DNA of 64,000 nucleotides, taken from Mesorhizobium sp. WSM2240 (GTDB lineage Bacteria > Pseudomonadota > Alphaproteobacteria > Rhizobiales > Rhizobiaceae). Location of the stretch: assembly GCF_040438645.1 (NCBI RefSeq), contig NZ_CP159256.1:310001-374000 (forward strand), in the 5' to 3' direction. Below the pieces are notes generated by a model, which worked only from the letters and a program-made list of their open reading frames with translations, was not told where the DNA came from and made no database searches. Of the stretch, positions 27,670 through 35,895 are shown piece by piece (the first letter of the stretch is position 1; every line of letters starts with the position of its first letter). Position numbers and translations under genes: made by a program.

Positions 27670-27806
27670 GGCCTATGACGGCCCGGCAGGTTGATCCCTT
27701 GGGGCCGCGATCCGACACAGTGACCATACGGCGAGTTTTTCGGCCTGAGCAGCCGACCCTCATCTGGGCCGCGGCGGGCCAGGCAGAGCCACGTGACGGT
27801 AGGAAA

Positions 27807-28547
27807 TCACCGTCCGCCTGAAACGTCCAGGACTGCGCCAGTGACATAGGACGCCGCGTCGCTCAACAGCCAAATTATCGCCTCGGCAACTTCTTCCGGT
27901 TCACCGGCACGTCCAAGCGGCGTGTTGGCTCCCAGTCGCCGCGCGCGATCCGGTTGCCCGCCACTTGCGTGAATCTCCGTTTCGATGAAACCCGGACGAA
28001 TAGAATTCACCCGAACGCCATCCGGACCTAGTTCCTTGGCCAGGCCGATCGCCAAGGTATCGACCGCTGCCTTCGATCCGGCGTAGTCGACATAGTCGAA
28101 CGGCGCTCCAAGACGGGCTGCCACCGAGGACACCAGTACGATGGATCCGTCGCGGCCGCCTCGGCTTTTCGCAAGCCGCCGCGCACCTTCCCTGGCGCAG
28201 AGATAGGCTCCCAGAACGTTGACATCAAAAATCCGGCGAAGACGGTCAGCGCTGATTTCCATCAAAGGGAGCGAGGGAGCTACGATACCGGCATTGACGA
28301 CAACACCGTCGAGCGGGCCGAGTGCCTCGGCTTGTTCAAACATCGAAATCACATCCGCTTCGATCGAAACATCGCCCCGGAGCGCGACTGCCGTTCCCCC
28401 GGCATCCACGACCGCGGCGGCGACCGCCTCCGCGCCGTCCTGGTCAGCAACATAGTTCACGCCGACTGCCCAGCCGCGCTGCCCGGCAAGCAATGCCGTG
28501 GCACGGCCGATGCCCCGGCTCGCGCCTGTTATGAGGATCGTCTTCAT
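27807..28547 (-). CDS. SDR-family oxidoreductase
   Basis: A 246-residue short-chain dehydrogenase: cofactor loop TGASRGIGRA, NAGIVAPSLPL, catalytic Ser in SSVAARLG, Tyr/Lys in YVDYAGSKAAVD, and a C-terminal GAVLDVSGGR. The YVADQDGAEAV region and the basic SRG loop fit NADP(H) use, as in glucose-1-dehydrogenase / FabG-like members (YgfF type). It is a single gene convergent with the DUF1127 gene. Substrate unknown. Confidence 0.87.
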   Translation of the reverse strand: MKTILITGASRGIGRATALLAGQRGWAVGVNYVADQDGAEAVAAAVVDAGGTAVALRGDVSIEADVISMFEQAEALGPLDGVVVNAGIVAPSLPLMEISADRLRRIFDVNVLGAYLCAREGARRLAKSRGGRDGSIVLVSSVAARLGAPFDYVDYAGSKAAVDTLAIGLAKELGPDGVRVNSIRPGFIETEIHASGGQPDRARRLGANTPLGRAGEPEEVAEAIIWLLSDAASYVTGAVLDVSGGR

Positions 28548-28629
28548 TGATCGTCTTTTCCGTTCCGGAGTGCCATCGCCAGTCTAGGCCAGGCTATCAC
28601 GCCAGTAAAAGTCTCAAATGGTGACAAAG

Positions 28630-28899
28630 CTACTCGCGGAATATGCGCTGCATCTGATCCTTGATCGGCTTTAGCAGATAGGCGAGCACGGTGCCCTCAC
28701 CCTTCACGATGAAGGCTTCGACGGGCATGCCGGGAACGAGCGTCAGCGGCTGGCCGTTCGACCCGATTGGCGGCGCGACCGACAGCTTGACGCGATAGAA
28801 GGGCGGTCGGTTTCCGGACCCCGATAAAGGGGCTTCGGTGACGGCGACAATGATTTCACCAGCGTCCGAGAAGGCTTGTCGAATACTGCTTGCAGACAA
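28630..28899 (-). pseudogene. Type I secretion membrane-fusion protein (HlyD/PrtE) C-terminal fragment
   Basis: Eighty-nine residues that match only the end of HlyD/AprE-type adaptors: YRVKLSV, LVPGMPVEAFIVKGEGT and the closing YLLKPIKDQMQRIFRE. Full-length members have over 400 residues with an N-terminal membrane helix and a long coiled coil, all missing here. No partner ATPase or secreted toxin gene is present. It is the stump of a lost secretion operon. Confidence 0.75.
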
Positions 28900-29345
28900 A
28901 TCACCGGATCGCGGCGTCCTGACCTGATCGTCGACGATGATTGGCAGTCGCCGGGAAACAGCGCTGCTTAGAACAGCAAGTCTTGGCAGGATTGCGACGT
29001 TGATCGAGATGGCTCGCAGTGACCGCTACGGGTCAAACCTTCCAGTTGTTAAACAGGAAGGTTGCGCCAGAAGCTGAGCTTCCGGCGCTGCTCTTGTGAT
29101 AATGGTGGCCGTCCGTAGTCACGATGCCGCTTTATTCACGCGAGGCCATTGGAGAAAGAACTCCAGCGCTTGCTTAACAACCCTGAGATCGTGTTCTGGC
29201 GACCTGCGGCCATGATAATATCGGTTGCTGGGGTTTTTTTGGGGGATCGCAGACAGATCAATCCAAAAGGGTACCTGTCGACTGACGGTCGGCTCCCTAT
29301 CCGGCCGTCAGCCGCGCCCCGAACATTTTGGCTAGGGAGGATATA
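28900..29345. promoter_or_regulatory. Intergenic stretch with a hairpin before the cupin gene
   Basis: At 29282-29311 an 11-base stem (CTGACGGTCGG / CCGGCCGTCAG, one G-T pair) encloses an 8-base loop, ending 34 bases before the cupin start. It may be a leader structure or a terminator for anything upstream. A T7G5 run lies at 29235-29246. No convincing gene; the rest looks like debris. Confidence 0.4.
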
Positions 29346-29768
29346 ATGGAAGCCGTCAATCGTAGATCCACACTCGCGCTCGGTCTCACAATGGCCGCAA
29401 CGCCCCTGATCGCTTGGGCGACACCAGCAGCCGCCCAGACTTACGGCCCCGATGAGGGCGATGAGATCGCACCCGGCGTCAGAGTTGTAGCGCTTGGTGA
29501 GCGGGCCTCGAACATACCAGCATATGCAATGGTAAAGCTGCGCGATGTCGTCATCCAACCCGGGGCGAAGACGCCGGACAACGTGATGAAGAACGACATG
29601 CTCTGCCACCTGACCGAGGGAGAACTTTCCGTCGTACAGAACGAGAAAAAGTTCACCGTCAAGAAGGGCGATGTTTGGACCTGCGCCAACGCAGATACGA
29701 CCGAAGGCACCCAGAACACGAGCAGTGCGGTCGCAATCATGAGGGTGATCGATTTGATGACCGCGTGA
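29346..29768 (+). CDS. Exported cupin-like protein
   Basis: A 140-residue protein with a twin-arginine-like leader (NRRSTLALGLTMAATPLIAW, cleavage near AAA-Q). The mature part is a small beta-barrel: VIQPGAKTPDNVMKND, CHLTEGELSVVQNEKKF and VKKGDVWTC are cupin-like, but the usual metal histidines are mostly absent, so it may bind a ligand without a metal. The start at 29346 is fixed by GGGAGG five bases upstream. It lies 100 bases before the Fe-S cyclase gene on the same strand, possibly in one unit. Confidence 0.7.
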   Translation: MEAVNRRSTLALGLTMAATPLIAWATPAAAQTYGPDEGDEIAPGVRVVALGERASNIPAYAMVKLRDVVIQPGAKTPDNVMKNDMLCHLTEGELSVVQNEKKFTVKKGDVWTCANADTTEGTQNTSSAVAIMRVIDLMTA

Positions 29769-29868
29769 GAGTGACGAAGCGCTGCGGCAACCGCTCGCAC
29801 GGGAACGGCCGGGAGCAATTCCGTCTCGTGCGAACGTAGGTGACGCGGCCGGAGCCGTGTTCTGGACT

Positions 29869-31251
29869 ATGATCAAAGTAACCGCTCTACCTGACCAGAC
29901 GAACTTCGAGGTTGCCGCCGGCGAGACCTTGCTCGAGGCCGCTTTGAGGTCGGGTGTGCCGTTTGCCCATGCCTGCGGCGGCCGGGCGAAATGTTCGACC
30001 TGCCGCGTCTGGGTCCTGGACGGCATGGAGAGTTGCCCGAACCGGAATCGAGACGAGAGCTTGATGGCGGAACGACTGAGGCTCGCGGATGAGGTCCGGT
30101 TGGCCTGTCAGCTCAGGCCGGAGGGCGAGCTTCGCGTCCGACGCCTGGTGCTGGATGAAACCGACTTGATAATAACCAGCCAGCTTCTCACTTCTGCCGA
30201 GACGCGTTCCGGCGAGTCGAAACGGGTTGCGGTTTTCTTCAGCGACATCGCCGATTTCACGAAACTGTCCGAGCAGCTTTCGCCCTATGATGTGATGTAT
30301 CTGCTCAATCGCTACTTCGCCCAGGTTGGCGACATCATAGAGCGGAATGGCGGCTTCATCGACAATTTCATCGGCGACGGGCTGATGGCAATCTTCGGAA
30401 TCGACGATCAGCGGGACGCTCCGCTTCGAGCCGTCAACGCGGCGATTCAAACCGTTGCCACAGTCGATCGCCTGAAGCCGTTCTTTGCCTCTATGTACGG
30501 CATCGATTTCGATATTCGTATCGGTCTCCATTATGGCGAAGCCGTCATCGGCACATTGGGCTTCGCCGGAAACCAACGCCTCACGGCGGTCGGGGACGTC
30601 GTGAACCTGGCCAGCCGGATCGAAGCCGCGAACAAGGATGCCGGGACACGACTGCTGATTTCCGAGGCGCTTCACGGCCAGATCGCCGACAAAGTGGAGG
30701 TCGGCGATTTTGTCAGGGTACGCCTAAGGGGTACCTGCGAACGTACGAGCCTGTTCGAAGTCATCAGGCTCAAGCCCGAATGCGATGCTGAACTGAACGC
30801 CAGGCAGCCCCGCGAAACCGTCCATCATGCCGGCAGGAGGTGGGTCCGCGCATTTCCCGAGGACGAGCTTCAGCCGCACGAACGACGGATTCTCGATTTC
30901 GAGGATTACGATATCGTCGTCGTTCGGGTAACCGATAGCTACTGCGCCTTCAACAACGCCTGCCCGCATCTTCATCTGCCGTTCTACGAACGTCGAAAAC
31001 CTGCCGAGGTGAAGACGCTCAATCTCCCACACACGGAGAGCACGATCACCAGTGATCACGTCCTCGTCTGCCGTTGGCATCAAAGCTGTTTCGACCTGTT
31101 TTCGGGCGAAATCAGGAACTGGGCGCAGTTGCAGCAGGATGGTACTGCGCCGGGCTATGAACACACCGGTGACATCTCGAAAAATCCCGCCAGGCTGACG
31201 GTATACCCCTGCCGAACACAGGACGGATACCTGTGGATCGGGCTCGACTGA
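29869..31251 (+). CDS. Nucleotide cyclase fused to 2Fe-2S ferredoxin and Rieske-like domains
   Basis: About 460 residues in three parts. Residues 1-~95: plant-type ferredoxin with Cys36, 42, 45 (ACGGRAKCSTC) and 80 (LACQL). Residues ~115-300: class III adenylate/guanylate cyclase with metal Asp126 (FFSDIADFTKLSEQL) and Asp170 (FIGDGLMAIFG), base-reading and transition-state residues in TAVGDVVNLASRIEA. Residues ~320-460: a Rieske-like domain with Cys365-X-His367 (ACPHLHLPF) and Cys401-X2-His404 (VCRWHQSCFDLFSGEI). All catalytic and cluster ligands are present, so a redox- or oxygen-gated cyclic-nucleotide enzyme is plausible. A GTG at 29857 is an alternative start. Cytosolic; no membrane segment. 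Confidence 0.88.
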   Translation: MIKVTALPDQTNFEVAAGETLLEAALRSGVPFAHACGGRAKCSTCRVWVLDGMESCPNRNRDESLMAERLRLADEVRLACQLRPEGELRVRRLVLDETDLIITSQLLTSAETRSGESKRVAVFFSDIADFTKLSEQLSPYDVMYLLNRYFAQVGDIIERNGGFIDNFIGDGLMAIFGIDDQRDAPLRAVNAAIQTVATVDRLKPFFASMYGIDFDIRIGLHYGEAVIGTLGFAGNQRLTAVGDVVNLASRIEAANKDAGTRLLISEALHGQIADKVEVGDFVRVRLRGTCERTSLFEVIRLKPECDAELNARQPRETVHHAGRRWVRAFPEDELQPHERRILDFEDYDIVVVRVTDSYCAFNNACPHLHLPFYERRKPAEVKTLNLPHTESTITSDHVLVCRWHQSCFDLFSGEIRNWAQLQQDGTAPGYEHTGDISKNPARLTVYPCRTQDGYLWIGLD

Positions 31252-31406
31252 CAAGGAACGGTTCGGTTTTTTCGGCGGATTCGTTTCGCTCTGACCGTCT
31301 GCCAACTCGAGAGGCGCGACAGGCTGTTCAGCTTGGGACGGGAGCGCCCCTACGCCGACAAGGAACCAGCCTCGGGAACTGAACCAGCGACCAGATCCTA
31401 CTTGCC

Positions 31407-31628
31407 ATGCGGACTGGTCGGCGGCTGGACAGCAGGATTCTTGCTCCAGCCACGCTTTATCGGCAGCTTTCGCATCTGTCGGATTCGGATGCTGCTGCTA
31501 TCGCGGCCTATCTCAAGAGCCTTCCGCCGGTGAGGAACAAGTTGCCCAGTCCTTTCGGGCCAAATGAGAAACCCACGTCGTTCGTCGTGAAGGTCGTTCC
31601 TCCGGACGACACACCATCGTCGAGGTGA
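31407..31628 (+). pseudogene. Cytochrome c C-terminal fragment
   Basis: The reading frame contains LSHLSDSDAAAIAAYLKSLP followed by PVRNKLPSPFGPNEKPTSFV, the characteristic end of cytochrome c subunits of quinoprotein or gluconate-type dehydrogenases (SDxDxxAIAAYLKSLPPV). The haem-binding CXXCH repeats that should precede it are absent and the upstream codons are unrelated. A relic. Confidence 0.7.
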
Positions 31629-31639
31629 TAGCGCAAGGA

Positions 31640-31921
31640 ACCATTGCACATGGCTTGATCCCTTCAGGGGTCGAGCATATGGGGCACTGCCCATCCGGTT
31701 CCCTTGGGTCCCGTTCTCAACGACCGCTTTTCAGAGCAAGCGGGACCTACTCCGGCGACGAACCGACGGCCGCTCAGGTCAAGTCACGACGATACCCACC
31801 CAAGCTGAATGTCCGCTCTTCAACATTCGCAGCCCGAAGCTGCCGGCCTGCTCTCGGCCCAACTGGGACAGCTTTATTAGGCTCCATCGGGTGTGGAGAG
31901 CCGACATAGCTCAGATCAGTT
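31640..31921. repeat. Intergenic repeat debris
   Basis: Holds CAACGACCGCTTTTCAGAGCA (about 31719) and CGAAGCTGCCGGCCTG-CTCTCGGCCCAACTGGGACAG (about 31835-31872), both resembling sequences near 33447-33525, 47866-47905, 56955-57005 and 15255. No gene. Confidence 0.4.
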
Positions 31922-33343
31922 TCAGTCGGGCGAGAGGGGCTCGATCGGCGTGAGAGGGCGCAGGTCCAGAACACGCTCAAGTGCACGCGCCCCAGCAAGG
32001 ACACGTCCTTCGGCACGGGCGCGGCCAACGATCTGAAGTCCAACTGGGCGTCCATCGCTGGTGAACCCGCAGGGAAGGCTGATCGCCGGCGAAGTCGTCA
32101 GAGTGATCGCGTACGCAATCGCCAGCCACTCGACATAATTCGAGAAGGTGTAGCCGCCACACTCCTTCACGTACCGTTCGCTCGCCGGATATGCGGCAAC
32201 GATCGTGGCCGGACAGAGAAGCAGATCATAAGTGTCGAAAAAAGCGTTCATCCTGCGGAAGATCGAGGCGCGATTGTTTTCCGCCCGGACGACGTCTTCC
32301 ATGGAATAGCTGAGGCCCTTTTCGATATTCCAGACCACTTCCGGCTTCATTTTGTCTCGATGGCGTTCGAGAAGCCCGGTGTAACTTGTGGCAAAGGCGA
32401 TGCCCCGCAGTACCTGGAATGTATCGTGAGCCTCGGAGAGGTCGGGATGCGCTTCCTCAACGATAACGCCTATCTCACCAAAACGCTCGGCCGCCGCGCG
32501 ACAGATCGAGGCCACTTCCGGGTCCACCGGCGTGATGCCGAGATCGGGAGAGAAAGCAACGCGAGCCGGCCTCCAGCCGGAGCGCGCGGCAACAAGGAAA
32601 CTTTCTGTTCTCGGCAACGACAGGGGATCTGCAGCATTCTCGCCGGTCATGGCGTCGAGGAGAAGAGCCGTGTCTTCAACCGAACGACCCATCGGCCCGT
32701 TGACGCTGAGCAGGCGATCAATCGTGGCCCCAGGACTGCTGGCTACGCGCCCGGGACTTGTCCGCAATCCCACCACTCCGCAAAAGCTTGCGGGATTGCG
32801 CAAGCTGCCTCCAAGGTCCGATCCCTGCGCCACCCAAGCCGTGCCGGTCGCAAGGGCGGCCGCTGCTCCGCCCGACGATCCGGCGGCGGACAGTTTCGTG
32901 TTCCAGGGATTCAGTGTCTTGCCGTAGACATCGTTGAAGGTGTTGCCGCCCGCGCCAAACTCCGGCGTGTTTGACTTCGCGTAAATGACACCGCCTTCAG
33001 CCTCTATCGTCTCGACAAGAAGGTCAGATGTCTCAGGAACGTGGTCGGCGAAGATGGTTGAGCCGTAAGTGGTTCGCACACCGGCCACATCCGTCAAGTC
33101 CTTAATGGGCACCGGCAGTCCCGCCAAACGGCCGCGGTTACCTAAGGGCCGTTGCATCAGTCGGCGGGCTTGATCGCGGGCACGGTCGAAGCAGAGGATG
33201 GGAAGCGCGTTGACGGCACCGTCGACGGCTTTCGTGCGAGCTTCAAGTGCATCTAGGCAGTCGAGCGGCGTCACCTCGCCCCGATTCAGCAGATCGACGA
33301 CCACGCAGGCCGGCATGTCCGTCAGACCCACATCACCGGCCAT
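31922..33343 (-). CDS. Amidase-signature-family amidohydrolase
   Basis: About 473 residues starting at the ATG at 33343 (AGAGGA seven bases before); the frame extends upstream to 33415 without support. The Ser-cis-Ser-Lys triad is visible: Lys in GLPVPIKDLTDVAG, Ser in LSAAGSSGGAAAAL, and the nucleophile Ser in QGSDLGGSLRNPASFCG. The class hydrolyses amides, from indoleacetamide to aryl amides; similar enzymes in rhizobia act on plant or herbicide amides. It is a lone gene flanked by repeat debris. Confidence 0.88.
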   Translation of the reverse strand: MAGDVGLTDMPACVVVDLLNRGEVTPLDCLDALEARTKAVDGAVNALPILCFDRARDQARRLMQRPLGNRGRLAGLPVPIKDLTDVAGVRTTYGSTIFADHVPETSDLLVETIEAEGGVIYAKSNTPEFGAGGNTFNDVYGKTLNPWNTKLSAAGSSGGAAAALATGTAWVAQGSDLGGSLRNPASFCGVVGLRTSPGRVASSPGATIDRLLSVNGPMGRSVEDTALLLDAMTGENAADPLSLPRTESFLVAARSGWRPARVAFSPDLGITPVDPEVASICRAAAERFGEIGVIVEEAHPDLSEAHDTFQVLRGIAFATSYTGLLERHRDKMKPEVVWNIEKGLSYSMEDVVRAENNRASIFRRMNAFFDTYDLLLCPATIVAAYPASERYVKECGGYTFSNYVEWLAIAYAITLTTSPAISLPCGFTSDGRPVGLQIVGRARAEGRVLAGARALERVLDLRPLTPIEPLSPD

Positions 33344-33439
33344 GACCCAATCCTCTGTCGGAGCGGAGCAAGACAGCACTGTACTGATGTTCCGCACGGC
33401 GTCCAGCCGGAGCATCGTTGAAGAGAAGGAATGGCCGCT

Positions 33440-33530
33440 ATGCTGTCGTCAGCGGAACGGCCCTTTGTCGGCAATTTCGTCCCGAAAGCTGCCGGTCTGC
33501 ATCCGGCCCCAGACGGGACAAGCTGTTGGC
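33440..33530. repeat. Dispersed intergenic repeat
   Basis: GCGGAACGGCCCTTTGTCGG, TTTCGTCCCGAAAGCTGCCGG and TCTGCATCCGGCCCCAGACG form one block. A closely similar block (GGAACGGCTGCTTTTGGCAA, CTTCGTTCCAACAACG) is at 47866-47905 and another (GGAACGGCTGCTTTCCGC, CCCCAAAAACTGCCAGTCCG) at 56962-57010. Confidence 0.5.
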
Positions 33531-33562
33531 GTCAACTGGCGCTACCTTGCCATTTGCCGGAA

Positions 33563-34513
33563 CTATGCTTCTTCCTCAACCTCTATGGTAACGTGTGACA
33601 GGGTAGCGATTTGCGCAAGCTTCTCGCGATAGTGCGAGGGGGCCTTCGGCTCGGACGCGACGAGCGAGACGATGGCGCCGTGATGGCCGGGGCCAAGCTG
33701 CCACACATGCAGGTCGGTGATGCTGCCTCCTTCCGTTTCGACCACTTCGCGGATCGCGTTAGGTAGATCCTCACCCGGCGGAATGTAATCGAGCAGAACG
33801 CCGCCGGCGTCGCGGATCAGACCCCATGACCAGCGGGCGATGATGAGCGCGCCGACGATGCCCATGGCCGGGTCGAGCCAGATCCAGCCATAGACGCTGC
33901 CGGCGAGCAGCGCGACGATCGCAAGCACCGAGGTCAAGGCGTCGGCCAGAACGTGCAGGTAGGCGGCCTGCAGATTGTTGTCTCTAACTGTATCGTTATG
34001 ATGGTGGCCGTGATGATCATGCGCATGACCTTGGCCGTGAGAATGATGATCATGATCGTCCCGCAGCAGCCAGGCGCTCGCCAGATTGACGGCGAGCCCA
34101 ATCGCGGCCACCCAGATCGCCTGCGTGAAATCGATCGGAACGGGCGCACTGAAGCGCAAGACGCTTTCCCAGCCGATAAGAACGGCGATCAGCGCCAGCA
34201 CGATCGCGCTGGCGAAGCCCGCCAGGTCGCCCATCTTGCCGGTGCCAAAGGTAAAGCGCGGGTTGCGGGCGTTCCTGCGGGCGTAGAGATATGCAAGTGC
34301 GGCGATCAGCATCGCGGCGGCGTGGGTGGCCATATGCCAGCCGTCGGCGACGAGGGCCATCGAGCCGAACAGCGTTCCCGCGACGATCTCGGCGACCATC
34401 ATCGTCGTTGTGAGCGCAATCACCAGCCATGTGCGGCGTTCGTTACGCTCGTGGCGGTCGCCAAGAAAGACATGGTCATGGCCGGCCGGATCGGCGCTGG
34501 GGGAATAGCTCAT
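33563..34513 (-). CDS. dmeF: Cation diffusion facilitator, DmeF (Co/Ni efflux)
   Basis: A 316-residue CDF transporter with six membrane helices. Metal-site residues appear as ALVADGWHMATHAAAM (Asp...His pattern of helix 2) and LHVLADALTSVLAI (helix 5). A long histidine-rich cytoplasmic loop (DHDHHSHGQGHAHDHHGHH) lies between helices 4 and 5, and a soluble C-terminal domain ends in HVTIEVEEEA. These match DmeF, which exports cobalt and nickel in Rhizobium and Cupriavidus. Its ATG overlaps the stop of dmeR (ATGA). Because the regulator gene is frameshifted, expression may be constitutive. Confidence 0.9.
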   Translation of the reverse strand: MSYSPSADPAGHDHVFLGDRHERNERRTWLVIALTTTMMVAEIVAGTLFGSMALVADGWHMATHAAAMLIAALAYLYARRNARNPRFTFGTGKMGDLAGFASAIVLALIAVLIGWESVLRFSAPVPIDFTQAIWVAAIGLAVNLASAWLLRDDHDHHSHGQGHAHDHHGHHHNDTVRDNNLQAAYLHVLADALTSVLAIVALLAGSVYGWIWLDPAMGIVGALIIARWSWGLIRDAGGVLLDYIPPGEDLPNAIREVVETEGGSITDLHVWQLGPGHHGAIVSLVASEPKAPSHYREKLAQIATLSHVTIEVEEEA

Positions 34514-34862
34514 TTCAGATAGCTCCTCACGACTTCGATCAGTTCGTCCGCGCCTTGCCTGCGCGCGCGCCCGTCGGCTGCCTCCACGACATGCTCGCGC
34601 ACATGGTCCTCGATCAGTTCCGCGGTAAGCCCGCTCACCGCACCGCGGATGGAGGCGACGAGGTTCAACACCTCGGCGCAGGAAGCCCCGGGTCGAGCGC
34701 GCGCTCGACCGCTTCCATCTGGCCCTTCAAACGCCGAACCCGGGCCAGCAGCTTCACCTTGTTCCTGATCGTATGGCTCGCCGTGTGGCGATTTGCAATT
34801 TGGAACCAGGGAGCGTCGGCGAGAAAGAGTTGTTGCGAGTGAAATATCTTTCCTGCATTCAT
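34510..34862 (-). pseudogene. dmeR: DmeR (RcnR/CsoR-family metal repressor) with a frameshift
   Basis: The frame from 34862 encodes SHTIRNKVKLLARVRRLKGQ and MEAVERALDPG, then hits a stop. One base later in phase the protein continues CAEVLNLVASIRGAVSGLTA, AELIEDHVREHVV and ends at 34510, overlapping dmeF. The whole matches RcnR/FrmR-like repressors, including the Cys of CAEVL used for metal binding. One extra G in the GGGG run near 34688-34691 would restore the frame, so this is a recent single-base loss or a sequencing error. The gene controls dmeF in Rhizobium. Confidence 0.85.
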
Positions 34863-34920
34863 GCTAATTTTGGATTATACCCTGTTGCTCATACGAAATT
34901 TGCATGATTAGACTTATAAG
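34863..34920. promoter_or_regulatory. Short gap between divergent dmeR and lysR
   Basis: An AT-rich 58-base gap with TTATACCCTG at about 34876-34885, similar to the AT-flanked C-tract half sites bound by RcnR/DmeR-type proteins. It must hold promoters for both directions. Confidence 0.35.
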
Positions 34921-35895
34921 ATGGAGCTAAAGCAGCTGGAAGCGTTTCTTGCCGTTTTGTCCGCGGGCAGCATCACTGCAGCAGCCCGCCTGCTAGACCG
35001 CTCGCAGCCGGCGGTGAGCCGATTGATCCAGGAGCTGGAAAGCGACATCGGCTTCGAGCTGCTGCACCGCAACGGCCCGCGCATAACCCCAACCGAGCGC
35101 GGCATCCGCTTCCACGCGGAGGCCGAGCGCCTCGTCACCGGGATCGGGCGGCTGCACGAGCGCGCCAGTGCCATCGCGGCCGAGGAAGCGCTGCCGATCG
35201 AGATCGTCGCCATCCCCGCCTTCGCCGCCGGCTTCGTGCCGAAGGCGCTTTCCCGCATGTCGCAGCAGGCATTGCCCTCTCGGCTTCACCTGCGCAGCGC
35301 GCCGGCGGAGTCCGGCATTCAGTCCGTCCTGGCGCGCACCGCCGATCTCTGCGTTGTCTCGCTGCCGGCCGAACAGCCGGGACTGGAGACCCATGTGCTT
35401 GCCCAGGCGCCATGCGTGGCTGCGGTTGCGACATCCGATCCGTTGGCCCGGAAGGAAGTCGTCTCCATCGCCGATCTTATGGGGCGGAGCCTGATCACCA
35501 TGGCCAATCCTTTCCGGCTTCGCCGCCGTGTCGACCAGGCGCTGGAGGCGCACGGCATCCAGGCGTCGAAGGTGATCGACACCAATGCCGCGATGGTTGC
35601 CCTGCAACTCACCGCCTGCGGCGCAGGCGTAGCCATCATAGAGCCGGTGACGGCCTATGGGGTGCCGCTGAAGGGAGTCGAAATCCGCCCGCTTGACGTC
35701 GACATCCCCTTCTTGTGGGGAGTCTTTTCGGCGGTGTCGCGCCCGCTTCCGGAAACCGCGCGGGCTTTCATCCAGCAGTTCATCGAAACGACCGTCCCGG
35801 CCATACCCGGACTGGTTCAGCACGACCCGCGCAGGACGGATCTGGTGACCGACACGATCTTCGGCGGCGCTCGCAAACCGGCAGGAGTGGCTTGA
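34921..35895 (+). CDS. LysR-family regulator of the opine-type operon
   Basis: A 324-residue LysR protein. The N-terminal HTH is MELKQLEAFLAVLSAGSITA with AAARLLDRSQPAVSRLIQEL; the rest is a two-lobe substrate-binding domain (GIQSVLARTADLCVVSLP, CGAGVAIIEPVTAYG). It resembles OccR/NocR regulators of opine catabolism. Unlike most LysR genes it is not divergent: its TGA overlaps the next ATG (TGATG), so it is the first gene of the operon that it probably controls. Confidence 0.9.
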   Translation: MELKQLEAFLAVLSAGSITAAARLLDRSQPAVSRLIQELESDIGFELLHRNGPRITPTERGIRFHAEAERLVTGIGRLHERASAIAAEEALPIEIVAIPAFAAGFVPKALSRMSQQALPSRLHLRSAPAESGIQSVLARTADLCVVSLPAEQPGLETHVLAQAPCVAAVATSDPLARKEVVSIADLMGRSLITMANPFRLRRRVDQALEAHGIQASKVIDTNAAMVALQLTACGAGVAIIEPVTAYGVPLKGVEIRPLDVDIPFLWGVFSAVSRPLPETARAFIQQFIETTVPAIPGLVQHDPRRTDLVTDTIFGGARKPAGVA

